From positions 1-44,203 of IMG/VR virus record IMGVR_UViG_3300017782_000041: a stretch of DNA of 44,203 nucleotides; one strand, given 5' to 3'. Under the pieces are notes generated by a model that had not been told where the DNA came from, searched no databases, and saw only the letters and a list, made by a program, of their open reading frames with translations. How positions within the stretch are numbered: position 1 is the first letter of the stretch; the number at the start of each line of letters is the position of its first letter. Both the position numbers and the translations under genes were made by a program. This document shows positions 36,701 to 43,272 of the stretch, in pieces. The stretch is from a virus.

Positions 36701-38117
36701 AGTCACATTTACAACAGCACCGGACAATGGTGCACAAATTCATGTGTTTACATTTAATCAAGAAACTAGCAGAGATGCACCTAGTAGAATCGCATTACAA
36801 ACAGAGACTATGACTGCTGGCACATTTACATATAGTTTAGATAATACTGTTAACTATGCACAACCATTTGGTGCTAATACAGTAGTTGAGATTGACAACG
36901 TAAGATTGCGTCCTGTAAACAGCAAGTATCACACAGGTGATGGAAGCACTGTACAGTTTGCAATTGCGACAACAGCAAACGAAACTACTATTAGTAACAT
37001 AAGTGATATAGGTGTTGCAGTAATACAACAAAGTACAAATACAACACTTAATGCTGTTCGTAACATTGATTATACTGTAACGTCAGGAGATGCTTTTGTT
37101 ACTCTTACAACTGCACCTGCTGCAGGCGACACTGTGATTGTGTATAATCGTGCAGATGCAGAATATACAATAAGTGCAGATGGTGCAGAAATTACAATTG
37201 ATTCGGCATTTAGTTTCACAAGTTCAAGTGTGATGCGTATTAATACATTTGCTAATCATGATCCTTTGCGTATCCAAACAAAAGTTTATGTAGGTCAAGG
37301 CACAGGCAGTACTACAATTATTGATGAGTTTGATGAAGTAGGATTTGACAGTGCAGGATTCGATCGCACTACAGTAAGTGGCACAGTAGGAACCTATGCA
37401 GTAGACAGACCAGTTGCTAACGTAAACAACTTCTGGGTCACAGTAGATGGAATTAGACTGCACCCGGGCGATTACATTACTAACGGCAGTGAAATTATTA
37501 TGAGTTCTGCGGTACAAGCAACCATTAATGGAACAAGCGTTGTAATTATTACTCATATAAGCGAAAATACAATACAGCCTAGCATAGGATTCAGAATCTT
37601 TAAAGATATGAACGACAACGTTGAATATCTAAGATTAAGCAAAGATGCAACAACAGAAGTAGCACAACCAATCGATATCACAGATGACAAGATATTTGTT
37701 CAAGACGCAAGTGTGCTTCCATTTGTTACGGCAGATAGCGAATTTCCTGGAGTAGTGTTTATAGGAAATGAACGTATAACATATCGCGAAGTAAGTTTAG
37801 AGGACAATTATATCTCAGGATTGCGTAGAGGCACGGGCGGCACACAGATTTACTTGAGAATTGAACCTGGCTTTTTAGTAGTTGACGGTAGTAGAGAGCA
37901 ACGCTTGCCAGCAACAGACACAGACACTAAGACATGGTATGATTTGGGTAGCGGTGCGGCTTCAGATGGATTAGGATTGCAACAATCAACAACTGTTAAT
38001 GCTAACTTCCTTAAGGAAAGCGAAGCACAAGTGCCTAATTATAGACTAGAACTAAATGAAAAACTTTACATGGTTGCAGATTATGTTGAAGATGATTATG
38101 TAGAAGAGCTTCTATAA
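24792..38117 (+). CDS. Giant 4441-residue virion protein with an integrin-like (FG-GAP) propeller
   Basis: The largest gene here, about 30% of the window, uninterrupted. The N-terminus (LLPDLFQTNKNSKFLNATVD; NLQRINGYIGRQSAKNF) resembles large structural proteins of marine T4-like phages. Residues ~2220-2880 hold FG-GAP-type blades: FGTGLAINREGTLAVAGAP, FGFSVGVGNDYVAVGAP, FGYSLTMSGNGRHLFVGAP, FGFDVDTDYYGRYIVVGAP, FGKSVSIDTNGTMVAIGTP and FGGAIAFSDNRIIVGAP, as in integrin alpha propellers. The C-terminal third has repeated beta-sandwich-like units with GDGST-type starts. A motif of the form GFD..GFD recurs. It follows gp6, where T4 has gp7 to gp10, none of which I recognise here, so it may replace several wedge or pin proteins. 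The start overlaps the gp6 stop. Confidence 0.85.
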   Translation: MALRKSKVLLPDLFQTNKNSKFLNATVDQLISEPNLQRINGYIGRQSAKNFTVGDSYISEIDNDRQNYQLEPAVVYRGPDKSIQHLTGYQDFIAKLRYNNVDVLNHSDLFNQEYYNYSGFVDLDKLINYGEYFWLPAGPDSVQVFNNIVDKEKDYTVFRDGTTYRQVGLDEVAYDAGKYDETTSDIATGDAIYRFDSATADPNPTLILARGGTYTFKVVQPGIPFWIQTEPGTSGVTGYSKNTSTREVVGVTNNGADDGTVTFIVPEADAQNDKINAVQSANPDFATTLTYKQIHNVPLQNILDEYDGIDGQTEIDGKSLVFINTTNDETAWDQGALFDAYGFDDPDHPFDQRTTLPMDTRYDVYAIEVKNVGGTNIVQLRRDSDWPVATKVKIKQGNNYGNREFYKDANGLPEIIKPYTAGIDTLYYQDGQDANRFGRIKLVEIDTVSPIDVIDDIIGKQSYTSNNGVKLTNGLKIEFNSDATPSTYADKEFYVEGVGQPAGIDLVPVHEMLTPETYTVSTSDGYDTVAYDSGGFDGTLNAPTTQDYIIINRSSPDRNAWSRGNRWFHREVIEATATYNGYTATIDDNSRAKRPIIEFNRGLDLFNMGISSVAPVTVIDSTQTDALSNVNGTAGYFADGIDIQQDNTVIFSSDTDADVRTKIYRVDFIDQDSSISTNEIINLVEIGTVVDGNCVLSTLGANNQGKQFWLDDTTWKTAQQKTKINQDPLFDVFDPDHTSFSNQTKYPSSNFVGNKLFSYKRNNNVSPDTILNFGLSYQNFSQIGDIVFENNFDKETFQYTRVEGNVDVIIRSGHVHGFDRDGNRTLVNGWTKIIEPSVQYQIVKHDVDSELYSFEIGAPVDTTKVRQPLQVFVNGDFISPTEYTHLIQSYREYVVFKQPRSLNDTITIKFFSATKAANSFYTVPDNLENNAGNATFGSLTLGQLRNHTIEITNQIRPFVGEAPGKSNLRDLNYRAYKGKILQHSAGMILPSYVINSEIADVVSSINYVKNEYTKFKNNFIQTLETTDLDLTNPAKCVDDILENMNNKKTSVFPFYYSDMLPYGNQKTQLVYTIDDITETEFEFRSQFDLTSISNRAVLVYHNNNLLLEGRDYTFDTTEAKVVLTTSGGAGLSNIGIAINDTITIVEYSDTDGSFAPPTPTKLGLYNKFIPRKYTDNTYKTPKQVVLGHDGSIWVGYGDIRDDIIFELEKRIYNNIKTQYNRDLFDFSNVIPGYYRSTIENFAEANNITRSYFGEWSLRNRVKIQTNTLSTSDDLFSWNYRNSVNKLDGSRVPGYWRGMYKWVYDTDTPHTTPWEMLGVTVKPTWWDDRYGEAPYTFGNTVLWEDLRDGKLYNDAVGTDFTTLVRYQRPTLMDIIPVTEQGELKAPADFLVRDAFSTNINSQWAYSDQSPGETAWRRSSEFPFVMQILAANILPAQYCTLMFDTNLYANDSEYDQILQKGKSYRPGIADFHMHGMVHTGQTDIMRVEGYNQFISEYVKHNGFTVNAIINEINNLELNLCYGMAGFTDKNYIKVVAESVSPGSSSENIFIPDEDLTIYTKKSAPLERVVYSGVQIIKRTDGYEIQGYDIENPFFKIIPSVQNNELNQRTLADLTFIEYKGFESRIINIPYGTIITTPQQVFDFLVGYQRYLVSRGFVFNQTNEDGQAFDFVNAGMEYAFWLQQGWSTDSVFVISPCFDKLTINRQYTTVDNIQRVGKIKDANAGIIKTEFYDVSRIDNQVEISVDIENTQLYSVQVDPVQHEHVLVFNNKTIFNDVIYQPELGNRQERLKLIGSRSGDWNGTLHAPGFFLSDDAINVWQSYVDYRKGDIVSYQNVVYVAKVSHSGTQVFDYNQWLVADKISTGMLKNLTTKANQFKDFFDLDSLNLEDGVDKLGKGIIGFNNKDYLQGLNLDDVSQVKFYQGLITQKGTGSAINKLIDAELTNLDQEIDYFEEWAFRVGEYGSIDSNQIIETIIPEQDAANNPFLLHFHADGDKPATDNGISGHLHVQGKDLFKRPNNYNGNVFGVRNANSLTLNDLDSAGYARLDDVDFTLFNGDQLETLSTRINELGKGKKIWFATDDTNTWGMRRIDEMLSTITDVQSTTNGFLIYTTDRNHGLVENDYVIVRSAAPIGRVAKVHSVESPSKFAIKLTSAAFDIALSDVRIPMYKLSSVRFSQASDIFTFTPVSGWDNQELVWVDKNKSGDWEVLQNTKPWSSTGTKTQSPINALDKFGTGLAINREGTLAVAGAPDSGTGLIIPYVRSESGPLAEGNSVSTATIGDSVNGFGFSVGVGNDYVAVGAPETQSSAGAVFVYYVDSAGTFNKRPAIRPSDVTIGDQFGYSLTMSGNGRHLFVGAPGGNKIYAYALVDIASTSERSFTVTTGGGASYTLDFTPINIQALNVTDENGKVYLPNKDFTLSSADITFTSTPSSGLDIVIRQQDYFVQVAAFAGHDTMPGDKFGFDVDTDYYGRYIVVGAPDAAVANSDSTVLSQAGEAYVFAQTVERFIADGTSKSFTTADTLQTKIFVEVDDVLQIETDNTDVPTDNEGSTDGFYTRTSNTITFKTTPIAGSKIVVYTGSFSEKQKLDQNIVGETIATEEQFGKSVSIDTNGTMVAIGTPGEDETNPNTGSVFIFQDSGKNYGTVTSNATHSQTAGDVFYINDYKITVGETGSNPTGIASDINLANIPGVSASVNSSGQIVISTTETLENNRLTVNPGSGQLFQRDKVFQPFVNTQKINHPNAFENENFGNKVMFDKHFGVGVDAQPGTRNLVIASDRASTLLGVGFDIDTNSNSESYLEAITSFDQKGTTFTDKRTQSGAAYVYELLDANSPTISNPHMLVFGQQLKSTNIQDLDEFGGAIAFSDNRIIVGAPGDTTTSGSNTYENSGSIYEFNNNDRTSAWRVYRNQENRVDVNLINRVALYNKKSGEISVFLDYIDPAKGKIAGIAQSELTYVTHNDPAMYNNWNQKQEYRLWWDTSTVHYLNAEQGDLDFRTNYWGVTFPGSSIDVYEWIMSDVPPEQYTGAGTVKDITKFATVEVFDSTLQDTKVRYFFWVKGRISVPREAEFRNISADSVTKIIENPKAQGIPYLAFFDTDAVALYNCKSYFKDSDVVLSINYDVVKNEGVLHSEFELFGKGNTDQNIPTRMYNKLVDSLAGSDSVGNLVPDPYLSDVEKYGVLTQPRQGLFVNRAAAIKVMTQYCNNVFATAPFARFSNLSTLFGSEPLPTVDSGEYDTKVNTVQERDFLNTAILTTGYKVLVLEDENNNDYWSVYTLQSDSSWLLTNIQGYNTADYWNYTTYYASGYDETTVPKYQVTLEADLLSLLDAEQGDIAKVTSNDEGNFSMFVKNAEVDSWTEVIIERGTIQLSDNLYDFSKSNVNFESTGFDNGGFDFSAFDKVPSDEIRQIITAIKNEIFVDTYKINMNEMFFRLVEYALNETTFTEDWVFKTSFITVAHKIRSLDQYSTFKFDNTTFIENFIEEVKPYKTKIREYVSKYDKLDTYDSDTTDFDIHAFYDETNQYFRKPSGEYVGDEILRTQGLNQPWSENYGYKLDNIVIVNAGTGYLDDPTITISAPQLVGGVQATATAKTNGSSIVSVSVTNKGSGYTSNPTITIAGSGSDLKLSPRLLNETIRGFDSTIKFDRISYSSNIKDWTANTAYSTGDVIAYQNTVTKTQEVYTAQSNFTSGATFSVEDANGFTVLEVALDEDFTNSADRIAAYYYPTSGMIGDDLELLQRGTGYLGNKVSGAGFDQNPGFDSSNFDTIAFDNFEIDSDGLAVLAGLDTNISSLFTDIELGTRPEDINVDGAGFVDTYNSHAPEELIPGRVYDTLDMEVYTHASNDYEKDGNSPDIRYTSYTDTTASKVDFQFGDPTKSSDDFIYLIVYKNSERVYNFTVDYESKEVVLSSPLTATDILHIYAYGVTGEKLVGEYTYQGDGSTTAFVLSNVQTLTQQALVFVDGVETTTTIGSQDNRSLVTFTTAPDNGAQIHVFTFNQETSRDAPSRIALQTETMTAGTFTYSLDNTVNYAQPFGANTVVEIDNVRLRPVNSKYHTGDGSTVQFAIATTANETTISNISDIGVAVIQQSTNTTLNAVRNIDYTVTSGDAFVTLTTAPAAGDTVIVYNRADAEYTISADGAEITIDSAFSFTSSSVMRINTFANHDPLRIQTKVYVGQGTGSTTIIDEFDEVGFDSAGFDRTTVSGTVGTYAVDRPVANVNNFWVTVDGIRLHPGDYITNGSEIIMSSAVQATINGTSVVIITHISENTIQPSIGFRIFKDMNDNVEYLRLSKDATTEVAQPIDITDDKIFVQDASVLPFVTADSEFPGVVFIGNERITYREVSLEDNYISGLRRGTGGTQIYLRIEPGFLVVDGSREQRLPATDTDTKTWYDLGSGAASDGLGLQQSTTVNANFLKESEAQVPNYRLELNEKLYMVADYVEDDYVEELL

Positions 38118-38122
38118 TGGTT

Positions 38123-38130
38123 GATAAATA
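38123..38130 (+). promoter_or_regulatory. T4-like late promoter core for the fibre gene at 38152
   Basis: GATAAATA followed by C, 21 bases before the ATG; matches the ATAAATAC pattern seen at other late genes here. Confidence 0.5.
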
Positions 38131-38151
38131 CTTCATCGTGAGGAATAAAGA

Positions 38152-40173
38152 ATGGCAATAACACTTAGAGGCAACAAAAGCCAAGCACTAACACATGCGG
38201 AACTAGACGGTAACTTTACGGATCTAGACACTCGCATTATTACTAATGCATCTAACCATACAACTTTAGATGGTATTGCCGTCAAAACTGTAAATGGACA
38301 AAGTCCTAGTAGTGGTGCAGTGACAATAAACACTTCACACATTACAGAAAATACTAATCTTTATTTTACTAATGCTAGAGCAGATGCTCGTATTGCAGCG
38401 GCTAGTATTAGAGATGTCAACGATGTTGACTATGTAGGCACACCAACTACAAACCACGTTTTAACCTGGGATGGAGATAGTTGGATTAGTGCTGCACCTC
38501 CTGGACTAGGTGGCGGTGAATCTAATAATGGTAACAACCTAGGCGCAAGTGGTGCTAGTGTATTCAGTAGCAAAGTTGGTTCTGACTTACAGTTTAGAAA
38601 AATTATTGGCACTGCACCAATTACTGCTACACAAAATACAAATGATATTACAATTGCCTTTGCACCAAGTGCAGATGTGAGTATGGGTAGTAACAAATTG
38701 ACAAGCGTTACAGATCCAGGAAGCGCACAGGATGCCGCCACAAAGAACTATGTAGATACAACTACAACTGCAAATCCAATTTATGTTGCTGTGGCAGGTG
38801 ACGCTATGACAGGCGCACTAGCAATGGGCTCAAATAAGATTACAGGACTAGACACTCCTACCAACGGCACAGATGCGGCTACAAAAGCATATGCAGACAC
38901 AATGTTACCTCTGGCAGGTGGCACTATGAGTGGTCCTATAGCAATGGGCACAAACAAGATTACTGGCATGGGTGATCCTGGAGCAGCCCAAGATGCAGCC
39001 ACTAAAGCGTATGTAGATTCACAAATAAGTGGACTTAATGCAGATAAAATTATCGAAGGTAATTCACAAGTTGAAGTTATAGATACAGGCACAGGAAGTG
39101 TTGTTATTACAGTGGATGGCACAGTGGAACAAACAATTACTGCATCTAGTACAACGTTTGCTGGCACTGTAATCATTCCAGATAACGGAAATATTGGTAG
39201 TGCTAGTGATACAGATGCTATTGCAATTTCAGCAACAGGCGATGTAACACTTAGTCAAGACCTTGTTGTAACAGGAAACTTAACAATTAATGGTACCACT
39301 ACTACACTGAACACATCTACGCTCACGGTTGACGACGCACTTATAGGATTACAAAATGGATTAGGTTCCAGCGCAAACACAAATGACCTAGGATTTATCA
39401 TGGAGCGTGGTACTTCAGGTTCCAATGCTGCATTTATATTTGATGAAAGTACAGATAAGTTTGTAATAGGCACAACAACAAATACAGCGGCAGACACTGG
39501 CAACATTACAATGGACATTAGTGGTGCAGGTGCAAGTACATTACAGTTGCATACACTAGAAGCAACAAGTGTAGCAGGTACCTTAAGCACAGCGGCACAA
39601 ACAAACATTACTAGCGTTGGCACACTTACAAGTCTAACAAGCAGTGGTACTATAGACGCTGATACATTTACTACAGATGGGTTGACTATTGTTGATAATA
39701 ACATTACAACTACTGCAAGTAACGCTAACATTCTACTTAATCCTAACGGTACTGGTAAAGTACAAGTTTTAGGAAACATCAGTGCAACAGAGTTTCAAGG
39801 TATAGCAACAAGCGCACAATATGCTGACTTGGCAGAGATTTACAGTGCAGATAGAGAATATCCGCCTGGCACAGTAGTAACTGTAGGAGGTGATGCAGAA
39901 ATTACAAAGGCAGGACCTGATACAGATTATCTTGCTGGTGTTATAAGTACTGCGCCGGCATACTTAATGAATAGTGCGGCAGATGGCGAAGCAGTAGCAT
40001 TAGTTGGTCGTGTACCAGTCCGTGTTGTAGGTAATATTACAAAAGGCATGCCAGTGTTTGCTACCAATAATGGATGTGCAAGCAGTAACGGGCAAGGCCC
40101 TCTCGTTGGAATCGCATTAGAAACAAATAGCGATTTAACGGAAAAGAGTGTAGAATGTTTACTTAAGGTATAA
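38152..40173 (+). CDS. Tail-fibre-like protein with repeats and a shared C-terminal domain
   Basis: 673 residues. The N-terminus (MAITLRGNKSQALTHAELDG) is a common start in marine phage fibres. Residues ~175-290 carry three repeats of the type MGSNKIT...AQDAATKAYVD, the usual phage tail-fibre repeat. A TDGLTIVDNN module near residue 507 is shared with the minus-strand fibre at 2684-4414. From about residue 554, a domain beginning SAQYADLAEIYSADREYPPG and containing AYLMNSA and GRVPVRVVG closes the protein; a paralogous copy ends the protein at 40900-42354. I infer a trimeric long-tail or short-tail fibre, with the terminal domain acting in folding or receptor contact. Ribosome site GAGGA. Confidence 0.72.
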   Translation: MAITLRGNKSQALTHAELDGNFTDLDTRIITNASNHTTLDGIAVKTVNGQSPSSGAVTINTSHITENTNLYFTNARADARIAAASIRDVNDVDYVGTPTTNHVLTWDGDSWISAAPPGLGGGESNNGNNLGASGASVFSSKVGSDLQFRKIIGTAPITATQNTNDITIAFAPSADVSMGSNKLTSVTDPGSAQDAATKNYVDTTTTANPIYVAVAGDAMTGALAMGSNKITGLDTPTNGTDAATKAYADTMLPLAGGTMSGPIAMGTNKITGMGDPGAAQDAATKAYVDSQISGLNADKIIEGNSQVEVIDTGTGSVVITVDGTVEQTITASSTTFAGTVIIPDNGNIGSASDTDAIAISATGDVTLSQDLVVTGNLTINGTTTTLNTSTLTVDDALIGLQNGLGSSANTNDLGFIMERGTSGSNAAFIFDESTDKFVIGTTTNTAADTGNITMDISGAGASTLQLHTLEATSVAGTLSTAAQTNITSVGTLTSLTSSGTIDADTFTTDGLTIVDNNITTTASNANILLNPNGTGKVQVLGNISATEFQGIATSAQYADLAEIYSADREYPPGTVVTVGGDAEITKAGPDTDYLAGVISTAPAYLMNSAADGEAVALVGRVPVRVVGNITKGMPVFATNNGCASSNGQGPLVGIALETNSDLTEKSVECLLKV

Positions 40174-40177
40174 AACT

Positions 40178-40840
40178 ATGGAAAAGAAAGACATGAAAAA
40201 AGATATTGAACAACCACAACAACCAGAAAGTGCGCTCAAGGATACTAGTGGCGTAATGATGGAAGGTCATATTCGTATCTTTGATCCAGAGACAGGTGAA
40301 GATTATGTAAACAAACGTAATGCTATTCACTACGAAAACATGAGTGAGGCACTTGCTCTTAGCATATCAAACAAAACAAATGGTTTTATTCATGAAATGG
40401 CTTTCGGCAATGGCGGCACCAGTGTTGACCCAACAGGAGTGATTACATACCTGCCTGCTAATAGCAGTGGAGCAAATGCTAATTTATACAACCAGACATA
40501 CTACAAAGTTGTTGACGATAACAGTAGTTTGAATAACGATACTGCTAGAAATAAACTTACAGTTAGTCACACAAGCGGACAGATTTACACAGATATTATT
40601 GTAAGTTGTCTACTAGATTATGGTGAACCAAATGATCAAGCAGCATTTGATAACACTAGTAATTTTAATGATACTTATACTTTTGATGAACTTGGGTTAA
40701 GAAGTTGGGTAGGCACAGTCAACACAGGAAAGTTGCTAACACATGTTGTTTTCCACCCAGTGCAAAAAAGTCTTAATAGACTAATACAAATTGATTACAC
40801 AGTGAGAATTCAAACATTGACAAACTTGAGTAGTATATAA
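40178..40840 (+). CDS. Conserved structural protein of marine T4-like phages, function unknown
   Basis: 220 residues, starting 4 bases after the upstream fibre. The first ~20 residues are polar and charged. The core is well conserved in pattern with proteins I know from marine myoviruses: GHIRIFDPETGEDYVNKRNA, then GFIHEMAFGNGGTSVDPTGV, then LLDYGEPNDQAAFDN and FDELGLRSWVG. No enzymatic motif is visible. Lying between two fibre genes that share a C-terminal domain, it may be an adaptor or short collar-like piece that joins fibres to the baseplate; this is inferred from position. The ribosome site is weak (AAGG). The 59 bases after it hold an inverted repeat around a late promoter. Confidence 0.65.
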   Translation: MEKKDMKKDIEQPQQPESALKDTSGVMMEGHIRIFDPETGEDYVNKRNAIHYENMSEALALSISNKTNGFIHEMAFGNGGTSVDPTGVITYLPANSSGANANLYNQTYYKVVDDNSSLNNDTARNKLTVSHTSGQIYTDIIVSCLLDYGEPNDQAAFDNTSNFNDTYTFDELGLRSWVGTVNTGKLLTHVVFHPVQKSLNRLIQIDYTVRIQTLTNLSSI

Positions 40841-40849
40841 TATACATAG

Positions 40850-40868
40850 TTTATCAAATGGATAAATA
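40850..40868 (+). promoter_or_regulatory. Late promoter core within an inverted repeat, before the fibre at 40900
   Basis: GATAAATA (40861-40868). TTTATC (40850-40855) pairs with GATAAA (40861-40866), and TAGTAT (40831-40836) pairs with ATACTA (40869-40874) outside it. The ribosome site GGAG lies downstream and is not paired. Confidence 0.5.
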
Positions 40869-40899
40869 ATACTAACGAATATATGCGGAGCAAATAAAG

Positions 40900-42354
40900 A
40901 TGGCTTATACAGTTAATAAAACGGACGGTACTATTCTTGCAACAGTAGCAGACGGTACTATTGATACAACCACAGATCTTACACTTGTTGGTAAGAACTA
41001 TGCTGGTTATGGTGAATTTTTAAATGAGAATGCTATTAAACTTCTTGAAAATTTTGCAAATACTAGCGCACCGGCAAGTCCAATTGCAGGTCAAATGTGG
41101 TGGGACAAAACAAACAACCTACTTAAAGTTTACACAGGAACAGCATTTAAGACTGTTAGTAGTAGTACAGCAAGTGCAAGTACTCCAACAGGAAGTGTTA
41201 CTGGTGACCTTTGGTGGGATACCACAAATGGACAGTTGAAAGTATACAACGGTAGTTCATTTACTACAATTGGCCCATCATTTACAAGTGGCACAGGAAC
41301 ATCAGGTGCTATTGTTGAAACAGTAACAGACAGTGGTGCCTCAGACCATGTGGTAGTAAAACTTTTTACAAATAACGTATTAGTTGCAACAGTAAGTAAA
41401 GACTCAACATTCACTCCGCAAGTTGCTCTTTCAGGTTTTGCAACAATTAAGCCAGGCATTCAACTTAGTACTGCAGTTACAGGCAACAAGTTCCAAGGAA
41501 CAGCAACAGACAGTGACGCATTAGGTGGCATTGCTGCAGCAAATTATCTTCGCGCAGATGCTAGTGATTCAACAAGTGGTGTTCTTAGTGTTCTTAACGA
41601 TACTGGACTAGTTGTTGGTGTTGACAGTGATTTAACAGTTGGTGTAAGTGGAAGCGATGTAAGCATTGCAAATACAACATCAGATGGCGATATCCTAATC
41701 AAAGTGAATGACGGTGGCGTAACTAGTACAGCAATGACAATTGATGGTGCAACAAATAGAGTACTATTAGCAGGTGCGCCGTCAGATAACTTGGGCGCAG
41801 CAACTAAAGCATATGTTGATTCACAAGTGTCAGGTAGTGGCGCATTGCCAACTAGCGGCGGCACAATGACAGGTGATATCCTAATTAGTGGCACAGTTAA
41901 TATTGGTACTAGTGGCAACAGAGTTGCAACAGTGTTTGCAACAACATTTAATGGTACATCAACCGCTGCACAATATGCTGACTTGGCGGAAAACTTCCGT
42001 CCAGATGCTGATTACGCACCAGGCACAATTGTTGCACTAGGTGGTGCAGAAGAAATTACAGAAGTAAACGAAGAACTTTCAGACAGAGTGTTTGGTGTTG
42101 TTAGTAGTAAGCCAGCATACCTAATGAATTCAGCACAAGAAGGTGGAGCACCAGTAGCAGTTGCCGGAAGAGTTCCAGTAAGAGTTATTGGAATGGTAAA
42201 TAAAGGTGATAGACTTGTTAGTGCAGGCAACGGACTTGCAAGAGCAGCAGGTTCCGAAGAATCAATTAACGCATTTAATGTACTTGGCAGAGCTATCCAA
42301 TCCAAAACATCAATGGAAGAAGGCACTGTGGAAGCCTTTGTAACTATTAACTAA
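40900..42354 (+). CDS. Tail-fibre-like protein with WWD repeats and a shared C-terminal domain
   Basis: 484 residues. After an N-terminal segment (YGEFLNENAIKLLENFAN) come two repeats of GQMWWDKTNNLLKVYTG / GDLWWDTTNGQLKVYNG, a known fibre pattern of T4-like cyanophages. A central beta-rich region includes an AATKAYVDSQVSG segment. From about residue 355 the C-terminal domain (AAQYADLAENFRPDADYAPG, AYLMNSAQ, GRVPVRVIG) is homologous to that of the protein at 38152-40173. The two genes are identical over 20 bases in this region (41968-41987 and 39814-39833). This suggests gene duplication or exchange between fibres. The gene has a late promoter and GGAG ribosome site. The receptor is unknown. 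Confidence 0.72.
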   Translation: MAYTVNKTDGTILATVADGTIDTTTDLTLVGKNYAGYGEFLNENAIKLLENFANTSAPASPIAGQMWWDKTNNLLKVYTGTAFKTVSSSTASASTPTGSVTGDLWWDTTNGQLKVYNGSSFTTIGPSFTSGTGTSGAIVETVTDSGASDHVVVKLFTNNVLVATVSKDSTFTPQVALSGFATIKPGIQLSTAVTGNKFQGTATDSDALGGIAAANYLRADASDSTSGVLSVLNDTGLVVGVDSDLTVGVSGSDVSIANTTSDGDILIKVNDGGVTSTAMTIDGATNRVLLAGAPSDNLGAATKAYVDSQVSGSGALPTSGGTMTGDILISGTVNIGTSGNRVATVFATTFNGTSTAAQYADLAENFRPDADYAPGTIVALGGAEEITEVNEELSDRVFGVVSSKPAYLMNSAQEGGAPVAVAGRVPVRVIGMVNKGDRLVSAGNGLARAAGSEESINAFNVLGRAIQSKTSMEEGTVEAFVTIN

Positions 42355-42366
42355 TCGGAGATATAA

Positions 42367-43272
42367 ATGGCATACTCAACAGGCGATACAATCCTAGATA
42401 CCCACTACAATGATTTTGCTACATCAGTAAACGCACTATGGGGCACAGGAAGTTCCGACAGAGGATACGGTGAAAGTACCACTGTAAGCACCGTAAGTGA
42501 CGGCACAACAATTACAGCGGCACAATGGACTACTTTACTTGCAAGAATCACTAGTATGGCATCTCATCAAGGTTCTAGTATTACTAGTATTTCAAATCCA
42601 AGTGCAGGTGATGTAATTGAAGCATACACTGCACTAAGTACAAACATTGGTACGATTGATACAAATAGACTTACACCGGCAGCACGTCAGAGTGCATCTG
42701 CTACAAACAGAGACAACACTGCTACATTCACAGGCACACTTACATTTACTCACAAGTGGGCATGGGGCAGTGCAAACCAAGCACGTTACTTCTTTAACGC
42801 AGGCGGCCGTCTAAATATTAGTGGAACACAAAGTGGACATGGCAGTGATACTAAAGGTAACGAATGGGCAAACTTGCTTACTGCAGCAGGCACATATCAA
42901 GTAACTGCACAAGCATCGGGCAAGAGTGGTGGTTCTGGATCAGCAGACACAAACAACACAAACTATGGCTACTATGACCTAACAACAAGTTATGTCACAG
43001 TGTTTAAGCAGTTTGAAGATACAGGACCGTACACAGCAAACTTTGTACAGTGGCAACTTAAAAGCTCAGACAGTGGTGCAAGTGTAGAAACAAGTTGTAC
43101 TTGGGTTGACGCAGCGGCGGATAATACAGGTTATAACAAATCAATTTATAACGTGCAAGACCAAGTTGAAGGTACACATAGAATGACTTTTAGTTTTGAA
43201 AAGCATGACACTACACATGTTGCAGACAACGGTGGTACAATTACTCTAACAGGTACAGCAACAGGTTCATAA
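42367..43272 (+). CDS. Tail-fibre or baseplate-appendage protein, marine phage type
   Basis: 301 residues. The start MAYSTGDTILDTHYNDFATS followed by VNALWG is a pattern I know from marine T4-like structural proteins. The first ~125 residues look helical (LLARITSMASHQG; AYTALSTNIGTID). The rest is beta-rich and Gly/Asn/Thr-rich: RYFFNAGGRLNISG, then YVTVFKQF, and MTFSFEKHDTTHVADNGG near the end. This arrangement suits a fibre tip or baseplate attachment. It is the last gene of the long late operon. Ribosome site GGAG is 7 bases upstream. About 20 bases downstream a hairpin coincides with the promoter of the next gene. No specific family name can be given with confidence. Confidence 0.65.
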   Translation: MAYSTGDTILDTHYNDFATSVNALWGTGSSDRGYGESTTVSTVSDGTTITAAQWTTLLARITSMASHQGSSITSISNPSAGDVIEAYTALSTNIGTIDTNRLTPAARQSASATNRDNTATFTGTLTFTHKWAWGSANQARYFFNAGGRLNISGTQSGHGSDTKGNEWANLLTAAGTYQVTAQASGKSGGSGSADTNNTNYGYYDLTTSYVTVFKQFEDTGPYTANFVQWQLKSSDSGASVETSCTWVDAAADNTGYNKSIYNVQDQVEGTHRMTFSFEKHDTTHVADNGGTITLTGTATGS

